Below are positions 1 through 10,747 of a DNA stretch of 64,000 nucleotides, piece by piece (the stretch's first letter is position 1; each line of letters begins with the position of its first letter). The notes below the pieces were generated by a model. It was not told the origin of the DNA. It saw nothing but the letters and a program-made list of their open reading frames with translations, and searched no databases. The stretch comes from Camellia lanceoleosa (taxonomy: Eukaryota; Streptophyta; Magnoliopsida; Ericales; Theaceae): positions 89,532,717 to 89,596,716 of the forward strand of contig CM045762.1 in NCBI GenBank assembly GCA_025200525.1, in the 5' to 3' direction. A program made the translations under genes and the position numbers.

Positions 1-2
1 GG

Positions 3-455
3 AATTCAATTCGAACTTCTACTGGGGCGACTTCGTATTCCTTGGTTTATGGGATGGAGGCTGTTTTGCATATCGAAGTTGAGGTTCCGTCACTACGGGT
101 ATTGGTCGAGTGTCAGATAGCTGAGGTGGATTGGCAGCAAAGTAGGTTCGAAGAACTCATGCTCTTTGACGAGAGGAGCTTGAAAACACTGTATCATGTT
201 CAGGGTTATCAACGGAGAATTGCCAGGGCTTTCAACAAGAAGGTTAAGTCCAGGAATTTGAAGGAAAGGGATCTTGTACTCAAAGACAACCGAGCTCCCA
301 TCCACGACCCTAGGGGTAAGTTCAGACCCAGTTGGACTGGCCCTTACATCATCAAGTCTATTTGGTTGGGTGGAGTTGTTGTTCTAATGGACCTAGATGG
401 CCTAGAGTTCTCCCAAACGATCAACATGGACAAGTTGAAGAAATATTATCCTTGA
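3..455 (+). CDS. Integrase C-terminal part of Ty3/gypsy pol (partial)
   Basis: The frame is open from the window edge to TGA at 453-455, about 150 codons. It begins with the run NSIRTSTGATSYSLVYGMEA, which in gypsy pol lies just after the catalytic core, then continues into a basic C-terminal domain rich in Lys and Arg, with FRPSWTGPYIIKSI around 310-360. This last part is typical of the gypsy integrase C-terminal domain, which binds DNA and helps place the insertion. No in-frame stop or indel is visible. The same segment of the inner element (about 18500-19007) is broken by several short indels, so this older copy is the cleaner one. Confidence 0.85.
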   Translation, partial: NSIRTSTGATSYSLVYGMEAVLHIEVEVPSLRVLVECQIAEVDWQQSRFEELMLFDERSLKTLYHVQGYQRRIARAFNKKVKSRNLKERDLVLKDNRAPIHDPRGKFRPSWTGPYIIKSIWLGGVVVLMDLDGLEFSQTINMDKLKKYYP

Positions 456-1109
456 GAGGCTTGCTAGGCCGAAAACCCGAAAGGGCGACCCAGACAAAAG
501 TTAGAGCACATAAAATTTGAAATAATAAAAACTGAGCTTGCAAGGTTGAAAACCCAAAAAGGGTGGCCTTGGCAAAAGTTAGAGCGCAAAAGGAGAGTGT
601 TAATACACGAGTGAACCCGAGCCGAACTACGTAAGGCTTGATTCCCATCTTTGGGATACGTAGGCAACTTCATTCTGAAGTCCGGCCATAAACACTTCCC
701 TGATCAACTTTGTCCATGTGATCATGTTTGGTCATCTTTGCATATTCTGCATTCAAGAGCTTGGTTATGATCTCCAGTGCAGTGCTATTCAAACTAGGGG
801 CAACTTTCCAGTTACTAAGGATCCGGGGTTGTACATCTCAGTGATAGATCTCGGACGTGTCCAGTTCTGATCCATATCGAAAATGGTTTTGAAAAGTTTT
901 AATAAAAGTTGATTTTGCTCAAATTAATCTTTTTACAACTTAGACCATTTTTGGACCAAACGGAAAATTTTCAGTACCTACAACCTTCAATTACATTGAT
1001 TTCAGCATAGAGTTCTAATGCTCTTGAATACAAATTGAAGTTCCTTTTTATTACATTCATAAAGAAAACTTGGAAGTACTAATTAAAGCAAATAAGTTCG
1101 GGGCATAGT
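456..1109 (+). other. Post-pol spacer of the outer element
   Basis: No coding frame is convincing here. A ~77-bp unit containing GAAAACCC...GGCGACC/GGTGGCC...GCAAAAGTTAGAGC is repeated about twice at 466-595 and recurs at 19017-19140 in the inner element. The phrase CTAGGGGCAACTTTCC follows at about 795. The whole stretch aligns with 19008-19740 of the inner copy. Confidence 0.6.
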
Positions 1110-2395
1110 CAAGTCAGATGTTCCTACGCCCCCTCCCAGAGCTTGTGGAAGCCTTTGATGCCGAAGTTGGCCCAACCTGCGCCTCTTCATCAAGCCAGGC
1201 TATGCACTCATCAGAAAGGGTGCAACTGAAAGTGGGAGCGGGGGCCAGAAGCTCTCTCATCCTCCACGCTGTGGTATGCCGAGCTAGCTATGTGCCTCGG
1301 ACCAAAAATGCAGCAGGGTACTCTATCCCCTCTTCTGGGCGAGTTTGATCATGTCCAACCGGGCGCTGAGTCGAACAGAAGTAAAGTACAGCAGTGTCAA
1401 CTCGATCAATCAATCCGGTGGCGAGTCATCTCAGAGCTCATTGCCGGTAGATTAAACTAGGGGCAGCGCCAAGCAATGTCAAGAGTAGTCAAACTGCACG
1501 TCCACTCCTACCACCATCCCTCGTCAAGGGCATCGACTAGACGTTGCCGGAAGAAATAGCCGCAAGCTGAATATGCTGGGCATGAGTCCACAATCTTCAA
1601 CTTATCCATCAACCATATCTGGGGAGGGATGAAAAATGAGAGATTAAAGAATAGAGGGGTGTACGTTGAGAGAAAAGTGAGAAAAGGGTTTTGACAAAAA
1701 AAAAAATGGAGGCTGTGGGCTGAGTGATGTGAGAAATATATGTGAGATAGGTTGGGAAACATTACCTATAGTAGTAGTGGACTCCCCGTGAATCTAGTCG
1801 TCTCTCGGCGATGGAAAGCGTCCAAACCTATCAATGTCTCAGCTAGTGTCATGGTGATACAGCTCTTGCCCTTTTTCAAGCCCTCGGCAACCTCAATCAA
1901 ACGAGTGTTAAACCCTCTAGAGCCTGGGGCAAGCAAGAAATGTGACAGCATGCACAAGCAAAGTGCATGTTGTCAAAAATCCTACCAATGATAGTCGCCG
2001 CGGTCACCCGCATCGGAAAACCAATGAATCAAGCTCGGAATATCCAGCACTCCATCACAAATCAATGACTGAGCGTCATGCAAAGTAAGTCCACACATCC
2101 GTCCTAAGGCTTGGACGTAGCTGAAGCGGAACTGGGGCACAATTTCTTCATTATGCTCATATTCCATCAAAACTTGGAAATCTTCGAATGAAGGACATAT
2201 CTCTTGTCCACCAAAGCTAAAGACGTGTGTTACCAGATTCCAAAACCTTGCCGCGGCATGAAGGAACGGGAAACGCAGTGGGGTGTGACTCAACGTGAAT
2301 AGTGCATTTATGTCGAAGCCCCAGAAATTCAACTTTTCCAAGCCATTTAAAGTAGCAATCCAATTTGTGAGATTTTGGACAAGAAATGCCTCCAT
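1110..2395 (-). pseudogene. Antisense DUF7745-like gene of the outer retroelement
   Basis: Minus-strand gene. The first exon runs 2395-1766 in one frame. It starts MEAFLVQNL and contains ARFWNLVTHVFSFGGQEICP followed by SFEDFQVLM, which resembles the retroelement-borne DUF7745 family and is distantly plant-mobile-domain-like. The frame continues through TAG 1984-1982, TGA 1975-1973 and TAG 1768-1766. The exon ends CTATAG|GTAATG and resumes after CTCCCCAG at 1618 with IWLMDKLKIVDS, in phase, to TAG at 1508. Coding-like sequence in another minus frame continues to about 1110. All three early stops fit single transitions from Gln or Trp codons. The function of this family is unknown to me. The inner element keeps only a shortened remnant near 19960-20260. 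Confidence 0.65.
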
Positions 2396-2439
2396 TTTGG
2401 TGCAAAATTGAGTTAGAATGAGGGAACCACGAAACTAGA

Positions 2440-2605
2440 ACCTTATAGAGGATAAGGCACTGTTTGGAGGACAAGTGTCAGAAAACTGGAGGTCCCCAGG
2501 CAAAGTGGTTGGCCGACCACTTTTTCTGGTCGGCCAACTACCTTTTTTGGTTTACAGACCAAAAAACTGGTCGGCAAGCTCCTATGGTGGTCGGCCATGA
2601 GCAAA
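2440..2605 (-). promoter_or_regulatory. Putative promoter of the antisense DUF7745-like gene
   Basis: On the minus strand, CCTCTATAAGG (about 2442-2453) lies about 50 bp upstream of the ATG at 2395. Just upstream, at 2490-2600, is a cluster of GGTCGGCC/GGCCGACC palindromes. The same pairing, palindrome cluster then TATA, is seen in the LTR U3 regions of this window. The arrangement is seen directly; promoter activity is inferred. Confidence 0.5.
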
Positions 2606-3121
2606 AAGGTGGTCTGCAGCTTTTTCTTATCTCTAGAAGAGAGTCCCTAGCCTTCTTGTGTGCTGGGAGTGCTCGAGGTCTGAGTTTACCTCTGTTTCGG
2701 ATGCGTTCCGTCTCCTTGTTTCTCCAAAATGCATTTGCTTATCGAGTTGTTAAGTTTTGCTTATCGAGTTGTTGTGATTTGTTTATCGAGTTGTAAACTT
2801 GCTAAGGTTTTGTCGTTTCTTTGTGAGTTAAGTTGTTTTGTTTGTTGCGTTGGTTCAGTACTTGACTTGGTAATACACGATGTTCAATTTCCATTCAATC
2901 TCATTTTTGTGCAAAATGGTGCGATGCGATGCATAGAATACAAATACAACACTTTTGAACAAAAAGTCATTTTCATTTCATCATAGCTTTTTTTTTTTAC
3001 AACATTTTACAACAGGGTACAAGTTTTGAAGAAAATAAAAACTGCCTAAGCTGTACAATGTGCTACAACTACATGTAAAAAGAAAGATAAAGCAGGAACA
3101 TCTGCATCAATGCTATCAAGC

Positions 3122-5446
3122 TCAAGACCGAGAGGCCCTCTTTGCCCTCTTCGGCTGAGCAGCCTCTGCACCACCACCGCTAGCACCCCTATCTGAATCG
3201 AAGTCACCGTCCTCGGAATCTCCCTTGGCACCACCTCCGTCCTCAAAACCGGAACCGAAACCGGAGTCATCATCCCTGCCTGCAGACGTCTCTGACTGTG
3301 GATGGGCTGACTCCTTCTCCTCGCTGGACTCCTCGACATATCTGATAGGTGCTCTATGTCCTCTTCGGTTGCGAGTCGAGTCCCCTCTCCTAGCTGCTCA
3401 AGAAGGCCTGGATGGCCCGGGTCGTGACAGTGGAACCTGAAAAGGGCAGTTTGAATACATCAGCCATAGTATGTATATCAGATATCAGACACAAGTATGA
3501 TGCATGGAGTGTGCACATGCAGATATGGTATGTGAATGTGATGTGTCAGATGTGTTCTACACATGCAGTGAATCAATATGGTGAAATGTTCAGTTTCAGT
3601 GTGTCATCAGAAGTATGATAAATACAAGGAAATTGAAAAGTACCAGAATGTTGGCGGCATACAGCATCGTCTCCCTCTACAAGACCATGCTCTCGAGTGA
3701 AGCCACCACCCTGAGCAACCCATCAGTATACTCTCTGGGAGGCTGCAGGTGCAAATTCAAGTCATCAGTGAATGAATGAATGTCTAAATATCTGAGTGAT
3801 AAATGAAAACTGTAAAACATACCGGGGGTGAGTCAAGGTCACTGACGTATCGGTGGTCGGGCATCGGAGGCTCCAGTGGAATCGGGTAAGAAGTCCCATA
3901 CTACCAGCCCGTCAGCTCAGTCGAAAGATCTGGCCACCTAGCATAATGACAAGTCGAAGGCATCCCTCTGGCCCCACCCCTCGATGTACCGCCCCTGCTA
4001 GTCAAAGGGACGTCTACAGCTCGAGTGTGACTCGATGATGGCATATCAGTAGCCCTTCTCGCAGGAGTACGGATGCTTGTCAGTGGAGGCATCAAGTATG
4101 TATGGTGGTATGTCGCGTGCTCCCCCTCCTCCAGGAACAAAACTGCGTCAACACCCAACATAAGGTCGTTGACCTCTTGGGGAGTAAGGCGCTTCGTGGA
4201 CCCCATATCCAGTGGGGGCAGTGAGGGGATATCCTAAATGGCATTGCCCATTGTCTGACGCATGAAGCGATCCCCAAGAAACCAGGCCCTGCCGGCTGGT
4301 CCTTCAAACAAACCCTGTAACAGGAAGCGCCCCATGCCCCAGGGAACTGGAACTAAGCATATCTGGACATATCCAGCCAAGGCTGCCAAGTAATCTGTGG
4401 ATAGCAAGTGCATAAATTGATTAGATGTCATAAATATGCAAGATGAATCAAAGCTGAAAACATGAAGAACTAAGAGTTCTGGTTCACCTCGGTCGCCTGC
4501 ACCGTGTCAAAGTACTGTCGAAGATACGGCAGAGTCTCCCGGGGCCTGGACCCGCACCGACCCTCATATCTGCGTGAATAAGGGATCTCGAGAGGTGCCT
4601 CAACCTCGAGCTCAGGGGCGAGTGTTGGGAAGTAGGCATAAACCCATAGTTGTGAAAAGCAAGACAGTGGTTGTCAGAATACAGAATGTACAGAAAATGC
4701 AGAATGCTGAAGGCAGAATGCAGAGTACATAATGTAATATGTGCAATGTGTGCCATATGTAGTGTACAAATAATGAAAAGCATAAATGTAAATCAAGAGG
4801 GCAGAATGTACCTCCTAAGCTCGCTAGTAGCCACCTACTATGGTCCTCCACTCGCAGGAGGTTGCGCTCATGTAGCAATAAAGGGTAGCAAGGCTAGTGC
4901 CACCCCAATCGAAGTGCTAGACCTGTGATAGGTCTACCAGAGCACTAAGTAGATAAAGCCCAACAGTGTTCCCCCTGTCGGAGAACAGAGTGGTCCCAAG
5001 CAGGAACATCAAAAACCCCCGGGCATACTGCTGTATGGCCTCAAAAGTCTCGGGCGTAGACCCCCTGTACTGCTCGGAGAACCAGGTGTACTTGACCCTG
5101 CCTGATGATCTGTCGATCAGCGGACGGGCTCCGAGCAGATAAACCCAAGCTACCTCCCACTCACCCATATCTGCAACGTATGGGATCGGTTAGCCCGCCA
5201 CGTTGAGGCCCGTCAGTATGGAGAAGTCATACGGGGTCATCGTCATATAATGGAAGGAGTTGGTGGTGTCCCACCATCTCTCTACTAATGCACCCAGAAA
5301 GGTCCTACTTGCAGGATGACGTGACAACCCCGCGCAAAACAGGCCGAATCTCGCCTCATCCACAATCTGGCGAACTGCATCCAAGAGCTCCATATACCAC
5401 TCCCTCACAATAATTGACCCATAACCCCGTGCGAAACAGGAAGATA
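3122..5446 (-). pseudogene. Antisense plant-mobile-domain gene, 3' exons (outer element)
   Basis: This is the main body of a spliced minus-strand gene of the plant mobile domain (PMD, aminotransferase-like) family. Predicted exons are 5446-4812, about 4648-4488, 4394-3823, 3742-3644 and 3436-3122. Splice sites seen include GAG|GTACAT, CCACAG|AT, CCG|GTATGT, CTGCAG|CC, CTG|GTACTT and TTTTCAG|GT; no clear acceptor AG is seen for the ~4648 exon. Exon 5446-4812 contains ALVERWWDTTNSFHY and MTMTPYDFSILTGL, the PMD signature. The last exon encodes an acidic Gly/Ser/Asp-rich tail ending PKRAKRASRS, a possible nuclear signal. Nonsense codons lie at 5192, 4919, 4826, 4817, 4236, 3903 and two more near 3683 and 3405, mostly explained by one C-to-T or G-to-A change, with no frameshift inside the long exons. 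The 5' exons lie beyond the inner element at 31830-32197. Confidence 0.75.
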
Positions 5447-5474
5447 CTTGCGGGTAGAATGAACAGATGTAATC

Positions 5475-5811
5475 AGCCGTGTGCAAATTAAAAGAATGCT
5501 GTGTTATGAACTGCATGTTCAGATTGAGCCGTGTGGAAATTAAAAGAATGCTATGTTATGAACTGTGTGTTTAGATTGAGCAGTATTATGAGCTGTGTGT
5601 GAATTGAAAAGAACGTTGTGTTATGAACTACGTATTCAGATTGAGCAGTGTTATGAGCCGTGTGCAAATTGAAAAGAATGTTGTGTTATGAACTGTGTGT
5701 TCAGATTGAGCAGTGTTGTGAGCCGTGTGCAAATTGAACAGAAATGCTGTGTTATGGACTGTGGGTTGATTAGGCGATATTATGGCCGTGTGCGAAAAAG
5801 AACGAAAATAT
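5475..5811 (+). repeat. ~65-bp tandem array, left half
   Basis: Units read approximately GCTGTGTTATGAACTGTGTG, then TTCAGATTGAGCAGTGTTATG, then a GAGCCGTGTGCAAATTGAAA-like end. About five imperfect copies stop at the inner LTR. The same units resume at 30598, so one array was split by the insertion. It lies within the intron of the antisense PMD gene. Confidence 0.85.
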
Positions 5812-6636
5812 TGTTACACCCCATTTTTGACCGACCTTAAGACTCGGGCGTCGTGATTGAGCACTTTCGGTGATGTTGCATCTTGTGCTCGTTCAAAGTC
5901 TCGTGGCGTGGCATACCGCCTCCGGACTTAGAACCCTCTTCTCTACCTTGTCTCGGTTTGCGAACCCGACTTCGTTTTCTCTGTTTTCTTTCAGGAAGGA
6001 GTGGTCTTCTATCTCCCGGTGGCCGTGAGCTACTTTTCGTGGCCGTAGGCCATTTTGCCCATTTCGGAGCCCGGTTCCCGGTTTTCGGGGCCGTCAGGCT
6101 GTGTGCCTCGGCTCGGGACCGCCCAACCATCTCCGACTTCTCCGGTTTTTGGCGGAGACCTCTGGTTTAATGTTCCGGGGAACCCTGGGGCCCCCGATGC
6201 CCGCCGGCCGAACACCACTTAGGTGCGGCGACCCATTTCGGGACCGGCTGCGTGATTTGGGCCCGAGCATTCATTTCACATCCGCTTCTTCGGTTTGGCG
6301 GAACCTCTGTTTTGTCATTCGAGAGGACAGGGGTCGCGGATACCCTATTTGCCGAACACCACTTGACCGCACCCCATTTTCGGGATCGATTTGCTCGGTT
6401 TGGCCGACGTTCATTTCTCATTAGTTTTTGTTCAAACTTGGCGGTACCTCTGTTTCAACATCGGGGAAGATCCTTTGGGGGTGAGAGGCCATCAATTATC
6501 CCAGATAACCAGTTTCGCTCCTCCGGAGCCCGTTTTGCTCACTTCCGGGCCAATGTTGAACACCTTGGGGGTATTTTCTTCCAACCAAAGTTACATATCT
6601 GTGATGAGGGACACAGGAGGACCCTACCAACTACTG

Positions 6637-7126
6637 GTCGGCCAGAAACTGTGAGTTTCATTTTTGGGCCTCTCCTTCAAGCTCTATGTTGTGACTCCTG
6701 CTTCAGTGTTGCCAATTTCCGGCCTTGGAACCTTGTTGCACACATCTAGGAGGGCACTTTGGTATGGTGGTCGGCCAGAAATTGTGCCTTTCATTTTTGG
6801 GCCTCTCCTTCAAGCTCTATGTTGTGGCTCCTGGTTCAGTGTTGCCAAATTCCGACCCTGGGGCCTTATTCTACACACATGGGAGGACACTTGTGTTTGG
6901 TGGTCGGCCAGAATTTTTGAAGTTGGTTTTTTTGAGGTGGCTGGCCGGCCATGGTGGGTGGCTGGCCGGCCACCTTGAGCAAAACTACCTGGCCGGCGGA
7001 CCACGCTTTCGGCTGTTCGGTGTCGGTTTGCTTTTCAAAGTGTCTCCCTCATCCGGGGGACATTTCAGGAGGGAAAGATTGGATGCTTTCCCTCCCCTTT
7101 TACACCCCATTTTCTTGCCTATTTGA
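6637..7126 (+). promoter_or_regulatory. LTR U3 GGTCGGCC/GGCCGGCC cluster and start region
   Basis: GGTCGGCCAGAA occurs at about 6637, 6770 and 6902. It is followed by two GGTGGCTGGCCGGCCA units (6937-6975) and then a weak TATA-like CCTATTTGAAGG near 7115. The 3' LTR has three GGCCGGCC units in place of two (26738-26800). The palindrome cluster upstream of a TATA-like site recurs in every related LTR of the window. Promoter function is inferred. Confidence 0.5.
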
Positions 7127-7431
7127 AGGCCCCTCCCCCTCCTTCTTCAAGGTTGGAAAAAATCTCTTCAAGAACACCAAGGCAAAAACCTCCATCTTCA
7201 TAGCTAAAAACTCCAAAAAAGCTTCAAGTTCTTGCTTGATTCCTTCATCAACCCTAAGCCTCACCATTCCAACTTCGATTCCAGCAGCAAGGAAGTGGAT
7301 TTCAGAGGTTGATAAGCCACAAATCAAGCCAAGAAGCAAAGAAAGACAAGTCTTCAAGGGTAAGTATTCAAAACCAACTTTTAGGGCATTTTCTTGATCC
7401 TTTTCTATCCTTTAATTGGTTGAGAATTGAG

Positions 7432-7920
7432 GCTCAGACCCCTACTGCTTTTGTGCTTAAAATGAGCCCCTCTACAACTTTGTAGAAGGGCCCAACCTCA
7501 TTTGGTGTTTGTATACACTAGTTCCTTCAATATTCCTCAAGTTGGTAACATTTTTGCATGCTAAAATTGACCTATTTGTGTTGGTTTTTGGGGGTCCGAC
7601 CCCTACTGATTTTGTGCTTAAAATGAGCCCCTCTACAACATTGTAGATAGGCTCAACTTCATTTGGCCTTTGTATCTATCACCTCCTTCAAATTTCATCA
7701 AGTGTGCCACTTTTTGCATGCAATTTTTGACCTATTTGTGTTTGGTTTTAGGACTTCGACCCCTACTGGTTTTAGTCTTATTTTGACCCCCTTTACATGT
7801 TTCATGAAGAAGGTTTGGTCATTTGGTGTATAGATTGCATGTCTTAGGTTATACCCTCTTGTGGCTTCATTTTTGCCTTCTATTTCTAGCATATTTGTCT
7901 TATGATTTAGAGGCTTCCAT
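7432..7920 (+). repeat. Three ~160-bp degenerate repeats in the LTR
   Basis: The phrase GACCCCTACTG...GTGCTTAAAATGAGCCCCTC, followed by TACAAC and TTGTAGA, recurs near 7437, 7598 and, more diverged, 7758. The same set is at 27257, 27418 and 27579 in the other LTR. Related units lie in the solo LTR at about 52650-53400. No coding sense was found. Confidence 0.7.
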
Positions 7921-8299
7921 CTTCTGCATATATGCTTATTTTTGGGCCCTCTTTCATGTTGTAGAAGAAAATTTTTCTATTTGAATTTTCTATATACTAC
8001 TTGCTTTGAAAATCCTTTCTTTTACCGTATTCTTGCGAGCTTTTGTTGCCATATCTATGCTTGCATTTTGGCCATGTTTATTACTGAAAAAATGCCATAT
8101 TTGGGACTGCCTTGCTACTGTTCTTGCTTCCATGATCATATTTTGCATGTATAGCATGGCTATAGGCCATTTCGGGGTTTAATTTCGCACTTTCGGGATG
8201 AATGCATGCTTCGGGTGTCGTTTCGATTTGTTTCGGGGCTGTTTTCCCCTTTATTTAGGTGCTGAAATTCCATTACCATGGTTGCATATCATTTCCCGT

Positions 8300-9290
8300 G
8301 CCATTTGTATCATTTTTGCATTGCCTCGGTTTGCGTGCCAATGTGCACGCATTTGAGCACTTCTTTATCATTATCCGGCGGCCTATGTGGGTGTGGTTGA
8401 GGCCCTCTCATGTTGGCGTAAGCCCAATTTGCATTTTCATGCTTGTATGCCATTGCCTCGGTTTGCGTGTCCGTGTAGCGCCATTTGGCGACTTTATTTA
8501 TCAAGCGGCCTCCTATGTGAGTGGTGAGGCTCTCCCATGTTGGTGTAAGTCCATCCGGCATTCGTATGCCATTTCATTGCATTTCATCATCGCCTCGATT
8601 TGCGGCGCTGTGGGCGCAGCGTTTAACGCCGATCTTATCCGATTTTCATTCTTTCATCATCGCCTCGAGTTGCGGCGTGTGGGCACGCGCTTTGAAACGC
8701 CGATTTATCCGATTTTCATCTTTATCATCGCCTCGATTTGCGGCGCTGTGGGCACGCGTTTGAACGCCGATCTTATCCGATTTTCATTCTTTCATCATCG
8801 CCTCGAGTTGCGGCGCTGTGGGCACGCGCCGAAACGCCGGTTTATCCGATTTTCATCTTTCATCATCGCCTCGATTTGCGCTGTGGAGGCGCGCGTTTGG
8901 CTTGCCTTATCCGATTTTCATTCTTTCATCATCGCCTCGATTTGCGGCGCTGTGGGCACGCGCCCGAAACGCCGTCTTATCCGATTTTCATTCTTTCATC
9001 ATCGCCTCGATTTGCGGCGCTGTAGGCACGCGCCGTTTTGCATTTATCCGATTTTCTCCTTTCATCATCGCCTCGATTTGCGCTGTGGGCGCGCATTTGA
9101 AAACGCCGGTTTTATCCGATTTTCATCTTTCATCATCGCCTCGATTTGCGTGCGCGTGTGCACGCATTTGGCACTCGATTTATCGATCTCCATTTTGGTT
9201 TCGTCTCGGTTTTGCGCGTGGGCACGCGCCGAAACGCCGGTTTATCCGATTTTCATCTTCGGCATCACCTCGGTTTGCGTGCGGTGGGCA
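8300..9290 (+). repeat. GC-rich ~68-bp tandem array inside the 5' LTR
   Basis: The phrase CATCATCGCCTCGATTTGCG recurs at about 8585, 8655, 8723, 8793, 8861, 8928, 8998, 9063 and 9131 (spacing 65-70 bp), with degenerate copies on both sides. Each unit holds CGGCGCTGTGGGCACGCG and TTTATCCGATTTTCAT. The array makes an open frame of several hundred codons by repetition alone; I do not treat it as a gene. Confidence 0.9.
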
Positions 9291-10727
9291 CGCATTTGAA
9301 ACATCCATTACCGTAGCGTTCATGTGTATTCATCCCAATATTGAGTTATTACCGTCGCTCCTCGGCCATCATGCATCGATATGCGTGATTGGTGGCGCGA
9401 GATCGAGACATGCATATATTTGTGAAATACCTTTGCTATGCCCTTCTGCTCTCCGTTGCGGCAAAAATGAAGAATTATCGACTTTAGGAATCGCGCGCAA
9501 TTAGAAAAAGCGCAAGCGAGCTAATCGGGGCATCGGTGGATTTACTGCGCCCGGCGACCCGGCATATACTATCCACGAAGCGGCGGGTCCACGGCTTGCG
9601 CCGATCTCAATTCTTTAGTAATTAATTTGTTAATTAATTAGAATCTGTATTATTTCGGACTGTATATTCTTTTATTTGGGTCAGTATTATTATTTATTGG
9701 ACCCTCTGGCGAGGCATAAATGTAATAAGGGTGTGTGAGTGTGATGTATGTCTTCCAACCCCATTTCTTTCTCCCTTTTATTTATCCGCTTTGAATGGTT
9801 AGATATAGGGCATATTTCAATTAGCATCTGACATGACATGTTTGCATCATTCATCTGTATTGCATGCATCGACTCGGCGCATCATACAAAGCGCATTTGT
9901 ATCTCAATTCTAAGTTGAATACATGTTAGCGTTGCATTTCATATGCCATCTCTAGAATAGCCGAGCCTGCTATAGTTGCATTTTTGCATGTGTTGCATTA
10001 GGCATTCCGTATATTTTAGGATCATGCATGATTTCTAATAAGCTTTCTGTTTTGGCTTGGAGTACTCAGTAAGTGGTTATGCTTTAGCATCCTTGCATGC
10101 GTGTGAGTGTTGCCATGATAGCATGCTTGCCATGAGGCTAAATGCTTATGTGATATAAGCGCCTTGAATGCTGTGGGTGGAGGTTGGGTTATTTGAATTG
10201 GAGCAATTCATCGATTGTTTGTTAAGCCCACTAGATTGTGGCAAAATCTGTATTTTAAGCCTACCTGCGGGTAGCAAACCATCTTTCACAAACAAACATG
10301 AAATGTTTTGTTCCAATTGAGCGCCCGATCTATACTTGTTTGCTGCGAGCATCACATAGTAATCCTAGGCTAATAATCGGAATAAGAACATACAATGTTT
10401 TTCAAAATCAGATATCATGATTAGTAGAGGCGGTCTTTGGCCGAGAGAATGCTCACGATGTGACCTTCCCTAATCGTACCCAAGTTCGAGCCAACTTTGG
10501 TGATAGCGGACCACGAGGCCTTTTGGCACCAGTCGGGGTTTCCTAAATTTCCCATTTTAAAATATTTAGGTGGCGACTACATTATCGCAAGCAGTCCATG
10601 TTTGGCACTTCTTTTCAAAAATCTGTTTTCCTTCAAAAGCGATTTGCGGTTGGACTCTTTGGTTGAGATTGAGAACATAACAAAAATCGAGTCAGTGTGG
10701 CGAGGTCCCATGGCGTTATTCTGATTC

Positions 10728-10747
10728 TGGCGACTCTGTTTGGGGAG
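10728..10747 (+). other. Primer binding site of the inner element
   Basis: TGGCGACTCTGTTTGGGGAG starts a few bases after the LTR end. It begins TGG, as expected for pairing with a tRNA 3' CCA end. Tat/Ogre elements are reported to use tRNA-Arg; this match is recalled, not computed. Confidence 0.7.

Larger units (their letters stand above)
1..5811 (+). mobile_element. Outer giant Tat/Ogre-like gypsy element, part A
   Basis: This is the 3' interior of a Ty3/gypsy retrotransposon: the end of pol (integrase), then a region with two minus-strand genes, then a tandem array. It breaks off exactly where another element's LTR starts at 5812 and resumes at 30598 in the same tandem array. The order of parts (integrase, antisense DUF7745-like gene, antisense PMD gene, array, polypurine tract, LTR) matches the interior of the inner element. 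Its 5' LTR, gag and most of pol lie outside the window. Tat/Ogre assignment rests on the size, the second RNase H in the inner copy and the antisense genes. Confidence 0.85.
5812..10724 (+). repeat. 5' LTR of the inner element
   Basis: It starts TGTTACACCCCATTTTTGACC and runs to just before the primer binding site. It is co-linear with 25562-30597 across its whole length. Long stretches, such as 6480-6930 and 7040-8240, are nearly identical to 26280-26706 and 26865-28060. GC-rich parts (6100-6400, 8300-9290) differ by many 1-4-bp losses. Internal parts are a GGTCGGCC-rich U3, a TATA-weak promoter near 7115, three ~160-bp repeats and a GC-rich ~68-bp array. Confidence 0.9.

Noticed and set aside
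1923..1985. Possible intron in the DUF7745-like gene (GTAGGA to CCCCAG)
   Set aside because: Splicing there puts the downstream part out of phase, whereas reading through keeps one frame with two transition-type stops and a coding-like segment between.
3046..3339. 97-codon minus-strand Arg/Ser-rich frame
   Set aside because: It is an alternative frame of the last PMD exon. The acidic frame ending in PKRAKRASRS is in line with the acceptor at 3437 and with the family's tail.
5475..5811. CRISPR-like regular repeats (also 23130-23690, 8300-9290)
   Set aside because: Units are head-to-tail with no unique spacers and the DNA is clearly plant nuclear.
6101..7397. Several plus-strand frames up to 165 codons in the LTR (also 25823-27183)
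   Set aside because: They overlap in different frames within LTR U3/R, shift between the two LTR copies and carry no domain.
8259..9504. Open frames of 346 and 228 codons on the plus strand
   Set aside because: They follow the ~68-bp GC-rich LTR array in several frames at once, with a repeated FIIASICGAVG-like phrase. Similar frames exist in the other LTR (28396-29187). This is repeat-driven openness, not a gene.
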